DNA of 64,000 bases from Myxococcales bacterium (GCA_020633465.1 JACKDN010000014.1:148842-212841), one strand, 5' to 3'; positions 17,122 through 29,483 are shown, counted from the first letter of the stretch. The notes: generated by a model not told the origin, from the letters alone. A program made the numbers and translations.

Positions 17122-17414
17122 CCGATCACCTTCGGCACGCTGAACTGGCCCTCCACCGCGGCCGGCGCCGCCGCCGTCGCGTCGCCCTCGGCCAGCTCGA
17201 TGCGCAGCCCCGGCGGCCGCCAGGCGCCGCCGCCCGCCGCCGCGTGCGTGGGCTCGACGCCCGCGGTGTCGAGCTCGCCCAGCTGCTCGACATAGCGCAG
17301 CACGTCGGTCAGCTGGCCGGCGAGCAGGCGCACCTCGTCGTCGCTCAGGCCGAGCCGCGCCAGCGTCGCGATGTGGCGCACGGCGTCGGCGTCCAGGGGG
17401 GCACGATCGCTCAT
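17118..17414 (-). CDS. gatC: aspartyl/glutamyl-tRNA(Asn/Gln) amidotransferase subunit C
   Basis: A 98-residue GatC that clasps GatA and GatB. The pattern VRHIATLARLGLSDDEV is the family signature, followed by the linker YVEQLGELDTAGVEPTH that wraps GatA. I start it at the ATG at 17414 (MSDRAPLDADAV); an upstream ATG in frame would add 14 residues without family character. First gene of the gat operon. Confidence 0.93.
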   Translation of the reverse strand: MSDRAPLDADAVRHIATLARLGLSDDEVRLLAGQLTDVLRYVEQLGELDTAGVEPTHAAAGGGAWRPPGLRIELAEGDATAAAPAAVEGQFSVPKVIG

Positions 17415-17471
17415 CGTCGCTCCGGTGGGTCGTGGACGTCGGATGAGGGCCGTCATAGGCCCGCGACGGGG

Positions 17472-19529
17472 CTAGCGCAACCGTTCGAGCTTGCGCTGCA
17501 CCATGCCGGCCTTGCGGCCCCGGGGGTGGGCGTCGAGGTAGGCCTGATAGGACCGGATGGCGTCCATGGTGCGGCCCGCCTTCTCGTAGGCGACCGCGAG
17601 GCCGTACATGCCGTCGGCGTAGCGCGGGTTTCGGTTGAGCGAGCGCTTGAAGTTGTCGACCGCGCTGATCAGGCGGCCCGTGTCGAGATCGCACCAGCCG
17701 AGGTTGGCCCAGGGCTCGGGACTCTGCGGGCGCGACTGCGCGGCCTGCTCGAAGAGGTGGCGCGCCTGGGCCGAGCGGCCCCGCTCGAGCAGCTTGTAGC
17801 CGCGGCTGAGCATGACGTCGTACGACTCGGGCGCCGGGGGCGCGGCCCGCTTCGTCGGCGGGGGCTCGGGGGGCGCCGGCTTGGCCGCGGGCTCGGGCTC
17901 GGGGGCGGGCGGCTCGGGCGCCTTCGACGGGGGCTTCTGCTCGTGTGCGGGCGGGTGCGGCTCGGCCGCCGCGCGACGGCCGCGGCGTCCGCCGCCGCCG
18001 CCGTCGTCGCCGCGTCGCCCGCGGGGGGCCGCGCCCAGCTGCTCCAACATGCGGCTGCCGGGCGCGTGTCCCTTGTTGGCCGCCACCAGCTCGACCAGCG
18101 TCTGCGTGGCGTCCTCGTCGCGCCCCGCCCGCCGATAGGCGACGGCCTGCAGGTACTGGGCGCGGGGCAGGCGCCGGGCGTCGGCCGACAGGGCCGCCAG
18201 CTTGCGAGAGGTCGCCGCGGCGTCGGCGCCGTCCACGTGCACCTCGAGCGCGGCCCGCAAGAGCTCGATCGCCGGCCGCGGCGCGCCCCCGGACTCGGCG
18301 CGCTCGAGCTGGCGGCGCGCCGAGTCGAGCTGCCCCGCCACCCGGTAGTAGTCGGCGAAGCCGAGGGCCACGCGCGCGTCGTCCGGCGCCAGGGCGCGCG
18401 CCGACGCCAGGCTGACCAGGGCCTTCTCGAGCCCGGGGGCGGCGTCCTTGCCCTCGAGGCGCTGATACTCGGCCGCCGTCACCGCGGCGGCCGCCAGGCC
18501 GAGCCGCGCGCGCAGCGCCAGCTCGGCGTCGCTCGGGGGCTCACCCAGCGCGCCGAGCGCGGTCGAGAAGGCTGCCTCGGCGCGGCTTAGGCCCTCGGTC
18601 GTGTCGGCGCGCAGCGCGGCCTCACCCTGCTCGATGCGCGCGCGCGCGTCGCCGACCTCCGGTGCGCCCGTGCGCCCCACCGTGCGCGGGCCGCGGGGCC
18701 CGCTGCGATCGTTGATCTGATCCCACACGAAGTAGGCCACGCCGGCCAGCGCCACCGTCGCCAGCACGCCGATCAGGAAGCCACGCGCGGTCGCGCTGCC
18801 GGCGGGGCGATACCCGGGCGGCAGCTCGCCGTCGAAGCTCATCGGCGTCGCCTGCGCGCGCAGCCCAGGCGGCGGCGTGCGGGTCACGGCCACGCTGGGC
18901 GGGGGGGTGGGCGGCGGCGGCGGCGGCGCGCGGCGCGCCACCCGCTGCGGCCCGGGGGTCGCGCGGTGCGCCGGCGAGGTGCGCTGCACGTCGATCGCCG
19001 GGGTGCGGATCGTCGGCCGGTCGTCGGGGCCTTCGAGCCGGAACTCGCCGGTGTCGAGCAGATCGCTGCGCGACTGGGGCGGCGGGGGCGCGGGGCCCGG
19101 GGCCGGGGTCAGGGGGACGGTGTCCCGGTCGGCGGGCATCGGCGCGGGCGCCGGGGTGTCCTCGCCGGGGAAGAAGCTGGCCAGCTCGACGATCGAGCCG
19201 AGCGGCTTCCAGTTGTCCCCGGTCTTCGAGATCTGGTCGTCCCGGGCCACCTTGCCCTGCACGATCCACTGCTGCAGCGTGGCGAGATCCTTGAAGGCGT
19301 GAACGTCCCCGCCCCCGGTCCGGATGCGCCACTGGTGGCTGGGTGTGCGACTCTCGGCCGGCTCGGGCTCCGGCTCGGAGGCGACGGGCGACTCGTCGAA
19401 GACGACCCGATGACGCACGACGCGGAACAGGTGTCCGCAGTTGGTGCACTTGACCGTGATGCCGGCCTCGGTGACCTTCGCGTCGTCGAACTCGTACTCA
19501 GTGCCGCATTTCTCGCACTTGACGTCCAT
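17472..19529 (-). CDS. zinc-ribbon/GYF/TM/TPR protein (GltJ/AgmX-like N-terminus)
   Basis: A 685-residue protein with, in order, an MJ0042-type zinc ribbon (Cys5, Cys8, Cys28, Cys31), a GYF-like domain (about 67-120, WRIRTGGG...NWKPLGSI), a Pro-rich linker, one transmembrane helix (about 250-268), a TPR-like helical region (about 295-500), a Gly/Arg then Pro/Glu linker, and C-terminal TPRs (about 575-680). In Myxococcus GltJ (AgmX) the zinc ribbon and GYF domain face the cytoplasm and contact the MglA polarity system, so a cytoplasmic signal sensor joined to a periplasmic TPR scaffold is a fair inference. Its start lies 31 bases inside the preceding gene, a close paralogue in architecture. 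No MglA is in the window. Confidence 0.75.
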   Translation of the reverse strand: MDVKCEKCGTEYEFDDAKVTEAGITVKCTNCGHLFRVVRHRVVFDESPVASEPEPEPAESRTPSHQWRIRTGGGDVHAFKDLATLQQWIVQGKVARDDQISKTGDNWKPLGSIVELASFFPGEDTPAPAPMPADRDTVPLTPAPGPAPPPPQSRSDLLDTGEFRLEGPDDRPTIRTPAIDVQRTSPAHRATPGPQRVARRAPPPPPPTPPPSVAVTRTPPPGLRAQATPMSFDGELPPGYRPAGSATARGFLIGVLATVALAGVAYFVWDQINDRSGPRGPRTVGRTGAPEVGDARARIEQGEAALRADTTEGLSRAEAAFSTALGALGEPPSDAELALRARLGLAAAAVTAAEYQRLEGKDAAPGLEKALVSLASARALAPDDARVALGFADYYRVAGQLDSARRQLERAESGGAPRPAIELLRAALEVHVDGADAAATSRKLAALSADARRLPRAQYLQAVAYRRAGRDEDATQTLVELVAANKGHAPGSRMLEQLGAAPRGRRGDDGGGGGRRGRRAAAEPHPPAHEQKPPSKAPEPPAPEPEPAAKPAPPEPPPTKRAAPPAPESYDVMLSRGYKLLERGRSAQARHLFEQAAQSRPQSPEPWANLGWCDLDTGRLISAVDNFKRSLNRNPRYADGMYGLAVAYEKAGRTMDAIRSYQAYLDAHPRGRKAGMVQRKLERLR

Positions 19530-20745
19530 CGTTTCCGTTCGTCCGCTGGTTGCGGGCCCGATACGCTTCGAGCGCCGCGCGTGCCTCGGCCTGTCGGTTG
19601 CTGCGGTGCAGCGCCATCGCCAGGTACCGCAGCGCGCGCGGATCCTCCTCCTGGTCGGCGACGGTCTGCAGCAGACGCGTCGCGGCGGTGTACTGCTCGG
19701 CTTCGAAGAGCTCGATGGCCCGGGCCAGCGACGCGCTGGGCGGCGCGGGCGCCGTCGGGGTGACGCTCTCGAGCGCGGGCGGGAGGCCCATCCAGCCGCC
19801 CGCGACGCCGGCGACGACGACCCCGGCCGCGAGCAACGAGCCGCCCGCCAGCAGCAACAGCACGAAGCCGAAGCCCAGCGGGTTGTCGGGCAGGCGGGGC
19901 TCCTTCTTGCCCGCGGCCGCCGCGCCCTCGCGCGGGGCGGCGCGGCGCAGCTCGGGCGCGCGCTGGGGCGGCGGGCTGCGCGGCGGGCGCTTCGCCGCCG
20001 TCCGCGTCGTGTCGAGCGCCAGCTCGTCGCCGGCGGCGGGTGGCGCCCCGCGCGGGCCCAGCCGCTGGCTGACCTCGGGCCAGGCGTCGATGGGCAGGAA
20101 CTCGCTGTCTCCGCGCGCCAGCCGCACCTGCGAGATGTCGGTCTTGCCTTCGAGCCACGCGACGACGGCGTCCAGGCTCTGCAGGTCGTACACCAGGCCG
20201 CGATCGCTGCGCACGCGCCACGCGGCCGCGCCCATGGTGGCCTTGGCCGTGGCGTCCAGATCCACCACCCGGGTGGACTCTTCGTCGTGGAAGTCGGCGT
20301 CCAGGCGGGTGGGCGCCTCGTGCTCGTCCCCGAAGGTGAAGCTGCCCCCGCCGAGGGGCGCCTCGCTGGCCGGCGTCGGCAGCGGGTCGAGGATGCTCGA
20401 CAGGTCGAAGCGCTCGCCCCCGGTGGGCATGGGCCCCAGCTCGTCCTCGCGGGTGGCGGGGCCGTCGTCCGGCTCGAGCTCGCCCGCCAGGCTGCCGAAG
20501 TCCGGTCCCGGCGCCGGCGCGCCCAGGCCCGGGTCGAAGCCACCGGGGCGACCCAGCGCGCCGAAGCTGGCGGGCGGCGCGCCCAGCAGCGCCCGGCCGC
20601 CGCCCCCGGCCGTGGGCGGCGCGGGCGGCGCGTCGGCGTCGACGGTGAAGGGGCGCCCGCACTGGTCGCACACCACGGTGACAGCGCCCCCGCTGACCAG
20701 CTGGGCCTCGTTCGCTGCACCACAATGGCGGCATCGCACCTGCAC
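19498..20745 (-). CDS. zinc-ribbon/GYF/TM/TPR protein, shorter paralogue
   Basis: I start this 415-residue protein at the GTG at 20745 (read MQVRCRHCG), which lines up with MDVKCEKCG of the next gene. An ATG at 20799 in frame would add 18 residues without family character. Domains: zinc ribbon (Cys5, Cys8, Cys26, Cys29), a low-complexity linker, a GYF-like domain (about 176-228, AWRVRSDRG), a helix (about 291-316) and a short TPR-like tail (about 335-400). The stop overlaps the start of the larger paralogue by 32 bases, so the pair is cotranscribed and probably works together. Role inferred as an inner-membrane sensor or adaptor for a motility or secretion complex. Confidence 0.7.
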   Translation of the reverse strand: MQVRCRHCGAANEAQLVSGGAVTVVCDQCGRPFTVDADAPPAPPTAGGGGRALLGAPPASFGALGRPGGFDPGLGAPAPGPDFGSLAGELEPDDGPATREDELGPMPTGGERFDLSSILDPLPTPASEAPLGGGSFTFGDEHEAPTRLDADFHDEESTRVVDLDATAKATMGAAAWRVRSDRGLVYDLQSLDAVVAWLEGKTDISQVRLARGDSEFLPIDAWPEVSQRLGPRGAPPAAGDELALDTTRTAAKRPPRSPPPQRAPELRRAAPREGAAAAGKKEPRLPDNPLGFGFVLLLLAGGSLLAAGVVVAGVAGGWMGLPPALESVTPTAPAPPSASLARAIELFEAEQYTAATRLLQTVADQEEDPRALRYLAMALHRSNRQAEARAALEAYRARNQRTNGNDGRQVREMRH

Positions 20746-20832
20746 GACCCTAGGACGTTGCCACACCCCCCGGGCCAGCGCCAGTACGCGCGATAACACG
20801 CGCGCGACGCGGCCGTCGGGCGGCCGCGCCGG

Positions 20833-23078
20833 TCACCCCTCGTAGGGCGCGACGAAGCTGGCGAGCACCTTGCGCTGCCCGACGTCGTCGAAGTCGATGG
20901 TGAGCGACGGGCGCATGCCGGGGTTGATCTTGCGGACGCGCCCCGCGCCGAGCTGGGCGTGCCACACGCGCATGCCCGGCCGGAAGCCGGGGCCATCGGC
21001 GCCGCCGAACTCGTCGTACACGGCGTCCATGCACAGCTCGTCGTCCGAGGGGGCCGGGGCGACCGCCACCGGATCGTGCTCGCGCGGCCACCCGGCGGCG
21101 CGCCGGGGCCAGCCGCGCTGCGTCGGCGGCGGCTCGGGCACGTACCGCGACTCGACGACGTCGCGGGGCAGCTCGCGCAGGAAGCGGCTGGGGGCGTTGT
21201 GGCGCACGTCGCCGAAGGTGCGTCGCTGGCGCGCGCGGGTGAGGATCAGCCGGCGCTCGGCGCGGGTCAGGGCGACGTAGCACAGGCGCCGCTCCTCCTC
21301 CTCCCCCGCCCCCTCGAGATCGTCCAGGGCGCGCGCGTTGGGGAACACGCCGTCTTCGAGGCCGATGACGAAGACGACGGGGAACTCGAGCCCCTTGGCC
21401 GCGTGGACCGTCATCAGCGAGACGGCGCCGCCGGACAGCTGCGCCACGTCGACCTCGCTGACCAGCTTGACCTGCTCGAGGTAGCCGGCCAGCGTCGCGT
21501 CCGGCGTCTCCTGCTCGTAGCTCTCGATGGCCTGCAGCAGCCGCTCGACGTTGGCCTGGCGCCCCTCGCCGGCCTCGCGCTCGACGTCCTCGTTGGCCAG
21601 CTGCTCCATCACGCCGGCCCGCTCGAGCAGGCCGCGCACCTGCGCGCTGGGGCGCCCGTCGTCCTCGCCCGCCGCGTCGAGCGCGGCCAGGAACTCGGCC
21701 AGCCCGGTCCGGGCGCGGCCCCGCACGACGGCCGCCTCGATCGCGGCCGGCGCCGCGGCCAGCGCGCTCTGGTCGCGACCATCCGCGAACTCGGCCAGCC
21801 GCGCGAGCGAGGTCTTGCCCACGCCGCGCGTCGGGACGCCGATCGCCCGCCGGAACGCGACGTCGTCGTTGGGGTTGACCAGCAGGCGGACGTAAGCGAT
21901 CGCGTCCCGCACCTCGGCGCGATCGTAGAACGAGCGGCCCCGGACGACGGCGTAGCGCAGGCCGGCCCGCGTGAGGGTCTCCTCGAGATCCAGCGAAAGG
22001 TGGTTGGCCCGCATCAGCACCGCCACGTCGCCGGGCGCATAGCCCTCGTCGCGGCACAGGCCCGCGATGCGCTCGGCGACCCAGCGCGCCTCGGCGCGGG
22101 CGTCGTGCCCTTCGTACAGCTCGATGCGGGTGCCTTCGCCGCGCTCGGTCCACAGATCCTTGCCCAGGCGGCGGTCGTTGTGGGCGATCACCCCGTTGGC
22201 GGCGCGCAGGATGTGGCCGTCGCTGCGGTAGTTCTGCTCGAGGCGCACCACGCGCGCCCGGGGGTACTCGTGGGGGAACTGGAGGATGTTCTCCACCTCG
22301 GCCCCCCGCCAGCCGTAGATCGACTGATCGTCGTCGCCGACGACGAACAGGTTGCTGTCCGGCGGCGCGAAGGTGCGCAGCCACGCGTACTGGGCGCGGT
22401 TGGTGTCCTGGAACTCGTCCACCAGCACCCAGCGCCACCGCTCGCGGTAGCGCTCGGCCAGGCTCTGCACCTCGGTCAGGATCTGGGCTGGCCGCAGGAT
22501 CAGATCGCCGAAGTCGAAGGCGTCGGCGCGCTCCATCAGCAGCTCGTAGCGCGCGCCCACCTCGGCCGGATCGAGGAACGCGCCCTCGGAGGGCGGCGTG
22601 GCCTCGCGGGCGTCGAGGCCGGCGTTCTTCGCCTGGTCGATGGCCCGGCGCCAGGCGCGCACGCCCTTCGCGGTCAGCCCGGCGTTCAGATCGGCCAGCG
22701 CCTCGCGCAGGACGGCCGACTGATCGTCGTCGTCGTAGATCGTGAAGGCGCGCGTGCGCCCCACCGCGGTCGCGTGCTGGCGCAGGAAGCGCGCGCCCAG
22801 GCTGTGGAAGGTCGAGATGGTCAGGCCCGGCAGGTCGTCGGCGCCCAACAGCGCGAACACCCGCTCGCGCATCTCGCGCGCGGCGCGGTTGGTGAAGGTC
22901 AGGGCCAGCACGCTGTCGGGCGCGGCGCCCTCGATCAGCAGGCGCGCGATGCGATGCGTCACCACGCGGGTCTTGCCGCTGCCGGCCCCGGCCAGCAGCA
23001 GCAGGGGCCCCTCGTCGTGCAGCACCGCGTCCCGCTGGATCGCGTTGAGGCTGTCGAGCTCCAAGGCCGCCCCGGCGC

Positions 23079-23082
<4 letters not shown>
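20833..23082 (-). CDS. UvrD/PcrA/Rep-family superfamily 1 DNA helicase
   Basis: A 749-residue 3'-5' helicase. Motifs in order: Q motif (LNAIQRDAV), Walker A AGAGSGKT, Ia TFTNRAAREM, II VDEFQDTN, III VVGDDDQSIYGWRGA, IV LEQNYRS, V VSLMTVHAAKGLEFPVVF and VI YVALTRAERRL. A PcrA/UvrD-type C-terminal extension ends in a beta domain (GMRVWHAQLGAGRVRKI), the fold that contacts RNA polymerase in PcrA. Start GTG at 23082 overlaps the glmS stop (GTGA). I leave the symbol open because Rep, PcrA and UvrD cannot be told apart here. Confidence 0.93.
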
Positions 23083-24908
<1,826 letters not shown>

Positions 24909-24911
24909 GGC

Positions 24912-26327
24912 TCAGTCCTTTCCTTCGTTCTCGGCCCGGGCGCGCGCCTTGCGCTCGACCCAGCCGGGGATGTTGCGCTGCCGGGTGCGCGACAGCGCGA
25001 GGCCGCCGGCCGGGACGTCCTCGGTGATGGTGCTGCCGGCGCCGACGTAGGCGCCGTCGCCCACGCTGACCGGCGCCACCAGCTGGGTGTCCGAGCCGAT
25101 GAAGGCCCCGGCGCCGATGTCGGTGCGGTGCTTCGCCCGCCCGTCGTAGTTGCAGGTGATGGTGCCCGCGCCGACGTTGGCGCCCGCGCCGACCCGGGCG
25201 TCGCCGAGGTAGGACAGGTGGCTCGCCTTGGCGCCCTCCTCCATCTCGGTCTTCTTCGTCTCGACGAAGTTGCCCACCTTGACGCCGGCGCGCAGCACGG
25301 TGCCCTCGCGCAGGCGCGCGAAGGGCCCGACGCTGCAGTCGTCGTCGATGATCGCGCGGTCGGCGTGGCTGTAGGCGTGTACGACGACCTCGTCACCGAC
25401 GACCGTGTCGCGCAGCACGACGCCCTGTTCGAGGTGGCAGCCGCGGCCCACGCGCGTGCCGCCGGCCAGCCGGACGCCCGGCTCGATCACGGTGTCCGGC
25501 CCGACCTCGACGCCGTCGTCCACGAAGACCGAGGCCGGGTCGATGAGCGTCACGCCGTCGCGCATCAGCGTCCGCCGCAGCGCCGTCTGCATCCGCGCCT
25601 CGGCCGCGGCCAGGTCGACGCGGTCGTTCACCCCGCCGGCGAGCGCCGCCTCTTCGCCCTCGAGCACCAGCGTGCGTACCGCTTTGCCCGCCGCGCGGGC
25701 GGCGCCGACGATGTCGGTCAGGTAGTACTCGCCCTGCGCGTTGTCGCGGCCCAGGCCGGCCAGCGTCTCGAACAGGAACCGGGCGTCGACCCGATAGATG
25801 CCGGCGTTGACCTCGTCGATGGCCTTCTCGGCGGGCGCGCAGTCGCGGAACTCGACGATGCGCGCCAGCTGCCCCTCGTCGTCGCGTACGAGTCGGCCAT
25901 AGGCCGCCGGATCGGCCAGCCGCATGCCGACGACGCCCACCGCCGCGTCCCCACACGCGGCGTCCAGGCGCTCGATGAGGGCGGTGGGCAGCGTCGGCAC
26001 GTCCCCGCTGAGGATGAAGACGTCGCCGTCGAAATCGGCCAGCGCCTCGCGGGCGCACAGGACGGCGTGGGCCGTGCCCAGCTGCTCGGCCTGCAGGGCG
26101 ACGCGCACCGGCGCCTCGGGGAACGCCGCGTTCAGGTAGGCCTCGACGGCCTCGCGCTGATGGCCCAGCACCGCGACGATCGGATCGGCGCCCAGCTCGA
26201 TGGCGCTGCGCACCGGGTAGTGGATCATCGGCCGCCCCGCCACCGGGTGCAGCACCTTGACCGTCGCCGAGCGCAGGCGGGTGCCCAGCCCCGCCGCCAT
26301 CAGGACCACCGCTTTTCGTCGCGCCAC
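24912..26327 (-). CDS. glmU: bifunctional GlcNAc-1-P uridyltransferase / GlcN-1-P acetyltransferase
   Basis: A 471-residue GlmU. The N-terminal pyrophosphorylase domain has LMAAGLGTRL and the sugar-binding KVLHPVAGRPM; the C-terminal left-handed beta helix starts at about residue 255 and carries the acetyltransferase region (KASHLSYLGDARVG, ITCNYDGRAKHRT). It makes UDP-GlcNAc for peptidoglycan and lipopolysaccharide. The gene is divergent from glnE, with 108 bases between the two starts. Confidence 0.95.
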   Translation of the reverse strand: MARRKAVVLMAAGLGTRLRSATVKVLHPVAGRPMIHYPVRSAIELGADPIVAVLGHQREAVEAYLNAAFPEAPVRVALQAEQLGTAHAVLCAREALADFDGDVFILSGDVPTLPTALIERLDAACGDAAVGVVGMRLADPAAYGRLVRDDEGQLARIVEFRDCAPAEKAIDEVNAGIYRVDARFLFETLAGLGRDNAQGEYYLTDIVGAARAAGKAVRTLVLEGEEAALAGGVNDRVDLAAAEARMQTALRRTLMRDGVTLIDPASVFVDDGVEVGPDTVIEPGVRLAGGTRVGRGCHLEQGVVLRDTVVGDEVVVHAYSHADRAIIDDDCSVGPFARLREGTVLRAGVKVGNFVETKKTEMEEGAKASHLSYLGDARVGAGANVGAGTITCNYDGRAKHRTDIGAGAFIGSDTQLVAPVSVGDGAYVGAGSTITEDVPAGGLALSRTRQRNIPGWVERKARARAENEGKD

Positions 26328-26435
26328 GTTCCCCCCTTCTCCGCTCGCTTCACCGGCCCCGCGCGCTTCGTGCGTCGGGCGTTCGACCGCGGCCGGCGAC
26401 CGTCGCCGGTATCGCGGAGACGCCCGGCCGTGTCA

Positions 26436-29417
26436 ATGGATGCCGCCTCGTCCGGCCCGTTGCCGTTCGCCGCCGGGTGTGCGACGACAGCCCCCGTGCA
26501 CGCCGCGTTGCTCACCGCCGCCGACGCCTGCGCGACGCCCGACCTCGTCCGCGCGGGGCTGCACCGGCTGGCGGCCGCCGGGGCACGCCTGGAGGATCCG
26601 CGGCTGGCCCGCACGCTGATCCCCGTGCTGGCCAACAGCCGCTTCCTGACGGCGGCGATGGCGAGCACGCCGTCCCTCGTCGACGACCTGCTCGACGCCG
26701 ACCGCCTGCGGGCGCCGCTGCGTCCGGCTCAGCTGGAGCGCTGGTTCGATCTGCGCGACGCGCCGGACGAGGCCGCCGCCAGCCGACGCCTGCGCGCGGC
26801 CCGCCTGCGGGCCTTTCTGCACGTCACCGCGCGCGACGCCGCCCTCGACGCCACCGTCGAGGGCACCTGCGCCGATCTCACCGCGATCGCCGAAGCCGCC
26901 CTGGGGGCCGCGACCGACTTCGCCCTGCGCGCCGTGGAGCACGAGCTGGGCGCGCCCCTCGACCCGACCGGCGAGCGCATCCCCTTCGTCGTGATGGGCA
27001 TGGGCAAGCTGGGCGGCGGCGAGCTGAACTACAGCTCGGACATCGACCTCATCTACCTGTACGGCACCGACGACGGGCACGCCGAGGCGCCGACCCCGCA
27101 CGCCTTCTTCGTCCGGGTCAGCAACCTGATCACGCGACTGGTCGGGGCCAACACCGAGCACGGCTTCGTCTTCCGCGTCGACCTCGACCTGCGACCGGAG
27201 GGGCGCGGCGGACCGATCTGCAACGGCCTGGCCGGGGCCGAACGCTACTACGAGGCCTGGGGACGCACCTGGGAGCGCATCGCCTGGCTGCGGGCGCGCC
27301 CCGTCGCCGGCGATCGCGTCCTCGGCGCCCACGCGCTGGCGGTGCTGTCGCCCTGGATCTACCAGCGGACGGTCGGGCCCGAGACGCTCGACGCGATCGC
27401 GCAATTGAAGGCCCAGATCGGCGCGCGGCGCCGCCACGAGCGGGCTTTGCGCGGCGCGCACCACGATCTCAAGCTGGACGCTGGCGGCATCCGCGCCGTC
27501 GAGTTCTTCGTCAACGCTCTGCAGCTGCTGCATGCTCCTCGGAACCCCCGCCTGCGCGACCCCTCGACGCTCGGCGCGATCGACCGGCTCGTCGCCTCGG
27601 GCCTGTTGACCGAGACGGAGCGCGACCACCTCACCGAGGCGTACGTCCTCTATCGGCGGGTGGAGCACCGGATCATGATGCTGGATCAGCGGCAGACCCA
27701 GACCCTGCCCCACGGCGCCGAGCTCGAGGCCCTCGCCGCGCGGCTCGGCGTCGAAGGACCGCGGCCCGATCAGCGGTTGCTGCGCACGCTCGAGGCGCAC
27801 CAGCAGCGCGTGGGCGCCATGTTCGACGCGCTGCTGGCCGGCGAGCGCGGCGCCGAAGATGCCGAGTCCCGTCGCGCCGCGGCGCTGCTGGCGGCCGCCG
27901 ACCCGGCCAGCCGCCGCGCCCTGTGCGAGGCCGCCGGGTTCGTCGATCCGGAGCAGGCCGCCCACCTGGTGCAGACCGCCGGCCGCTGGCCGCAGAGCCC
28001 GCTCTCGCCGCGCGCCGACGGCGCCCTCGCCCGCCTCGGGGTGGATCTGCTGGCCGAGGTGCAGCGCTCGGCCGAGCCCGACCGGGCGCTGACCCACCTG
28101 GCCGGCTTCGCCCGACCGCTCGCGCGGACGCCCGCCTACGTGGGCAGCCTGCAGCGCAATCCGGTGCTGGTGCGGCTGCTCGTGAGCGTCTTCGCGACCA
28201 GCGATCTGCTGGCCACGATGCTGATCCGCCAGCCCGACCTGCTCGACTCGTTGTTCGACCGCCGGCCCCCGCAGGACGAGGACGCCCACCTGGCCGCGGC
28301 GCTGAGCCGCGCCGGCGCCGCCGACGACACCGAGCGCTTCGTCGAGTCGGTGGCGCGGTACAAGCAGGCCGCCCTGCTGCGGATCGGCCTGTCCGACGTC
28401 GCCGGCGAGCTCGACGGCCCCCAGCTCGAGGTCGCGCTGAGCGATCTGGCCGCCGCCATCCTTCGGGCGGTCTTCGAGCGCGCACGGCTGGAGACCCGGG
28501 CGCGCCGGGGTCCGCCGCCCACGCCCGTCGAGACCGCCATCCTCGCGTACGGCAAGCTCGGCGGCCGCGAGATGTCCTACGGCAGCGATCTGGACCTCGT
28601 GTTCGTCTTCGACCATGGCGACGTCGACCCGGCGACCGCCGCCTTTGCCCTGGCCTGGTGCACGCGCCTCGCGCAGCGCACCCTGTCGCTGCTGGGCCTG
28701 CCGACGCGCGCGGGTCTGCCGCTGTACAGCGTCGACACGCGCCTGCGCCCGGGCGGCAGCCAGGGCACCTTGGTGGTGTCGCTGCCGCGCTTCGTCGCCC
28801 ATCACGCGCAGGCCGCCGCCGGCTGGGAGCGGGTGGCCCTGGTGCGGGCCCGCCCCGTCGCTGGGGACGACGCCCTGTGCGCGCGCCTCGCGCCGACGCT
28901 CGAGCGGCTGACCTTCGACGCGCCGGTGCCGGTCGACCTGCGGGCCGAGCTGCGACGCATCCGCGCGCGCCTGGAGCGCGAGGTTGCCCGCGAAACGCCC
29001 GATCGCTATAACCCGAAGGTGGGCCGTGGCGGGCTCATGGACCTCGAGTTCATCGCCCAGGTGCTGCAGATCGAGAACGGCGGTCGACGACCTGCGCTGC
29101 GCACGCCCAACACCTGCGCCGCCCTCGAAGCGCTCGCCGCGTCGGGGCTGCTCGACGAGGTCGACCCGCTGATCGACGCGTGGCGCTTCCTGCGACGGCT
29201 CGATCATCGGCTGCGCATCATGCGGGGCCGACCGGTGCCGGAGCTTCGGGCGGACCCCACCGCCCTGGACCGCCTCGCCCGCCGCATGGGCTATCGGCGC
29301 GCGGCCCAGGTGGGCCCCACCGACGGCCCGGGCGGGCAGCTGCTGGACGATTATCGGCGCACCACCGCGCTGGTCCGGCAGCGCTTCGAGCAGGTCTTCG
29401 GACCCGCGGGCGACTGA
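26436..29417 (+). CDS. glnE: bifunctional glutamine synthetase adenylyltransferase/adenylyl-removing enzyme
   Basis: A 993-residue GlnE that controls glutamine synthetase by adding and removing AMP in response to PII. Two nucleotidyltransferase domains are intact. The N-terminal removing domain has MGKLGGGELNYSSDIDLIYL at about 187-207 and the C-terminal adenylylating domain has YGKLGGREMSYGSDLDLVFV at about 705-725, each with the Asp-x-Asp metal site. The linker and the terminal helical domains are full length (E. coli 946 residues). Start ATG at 26436 is the first in frame after the divergent glmU. No PII or glnA gene is in the window. Confidence 0.95.
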   Translation: MDAASSGPLPFAAGCATTAPVHAALLTAADACATPDLVRAGLHRLAAAGARLEDPRLARTLIPVLANSRFLTAAMASTPSLVDDLLDADRLRAPLRPAQLERWFDLRDAPDEAAASRRLRAARLRAFLHVTARDAALDATVEGTCADLTAIAEAALGAATDFALRAVEHELGAPLDPTGERIPFVVMGMGKLGGGELNYSSDIDLIYLYGTDDGHAEAPTPHAFFVRVSNLITRLVGANTEHGFVFRVDLDLRPEGRGGPICNGLAGAERYYEAWGRTWERIAWLRARPVAGDRVLGAHALAVLSPWIYQRTVGPETLDAIAQLKAQIGARRRHERALRGAHHDLKLDAGGIRAVEFFVNALQLLHAPRNPRLRDPSTLGAIDRLVASGLLTETERDHLTEAYVLYRRVEHRIMMLDQRQTQTLPHGAELEALAARLGVEGPRPDQRLLRTLEAHQQRVGAMFDALLAGERGAEDAESRRAAALLAAADPASRRALCEAAGFVDPEQAAHLVQTAGRWPQSPLSPRADGALARLGVDLLAEVQRSAEPDRALTHLAGFARPLARTPAYVGSLQRNPVLVRLLVSVFATSDLLATMLIRQPDLLDSLFDRRPPQDEDAHLAAALSRAGAADDTERFVESVARYKQAALLRIGLSDVAGELDGPQLEVALSDLAAAILRAVFERARLETRARRGPPPTPVETAILAYGKLGGREMSYGSDLDLVFVFDHGDVDPATAAFALAWCTRLAQRTLSLLGLPTRAGLPLYSVDTRLRPGGSQGTLVVSLPRFVAHHAQAAAGWERVALVRARPVAGDDALCARLAPTLERLTFDAPVPVDLRAELRRIRARLEREVARETPDRYNPKVGRGGLMDLEFIAQVLQIENGGRRPALRTPNTCAALEALAASGLLDEVDPLIDAWRFLRRLDHRLRIMRGRPVPELRADPTALDRLARRMGYRRAAQVGPTDGPGGQLLDDYRRTTALVRQRFEQVFGPAGD

Positions 29418-29483
29418 CACCGGGCCGCGCGACCTCGTACCGGGGCCGCGTCGCGGCGAACGAGAATCGGACGGAGCGACGAC

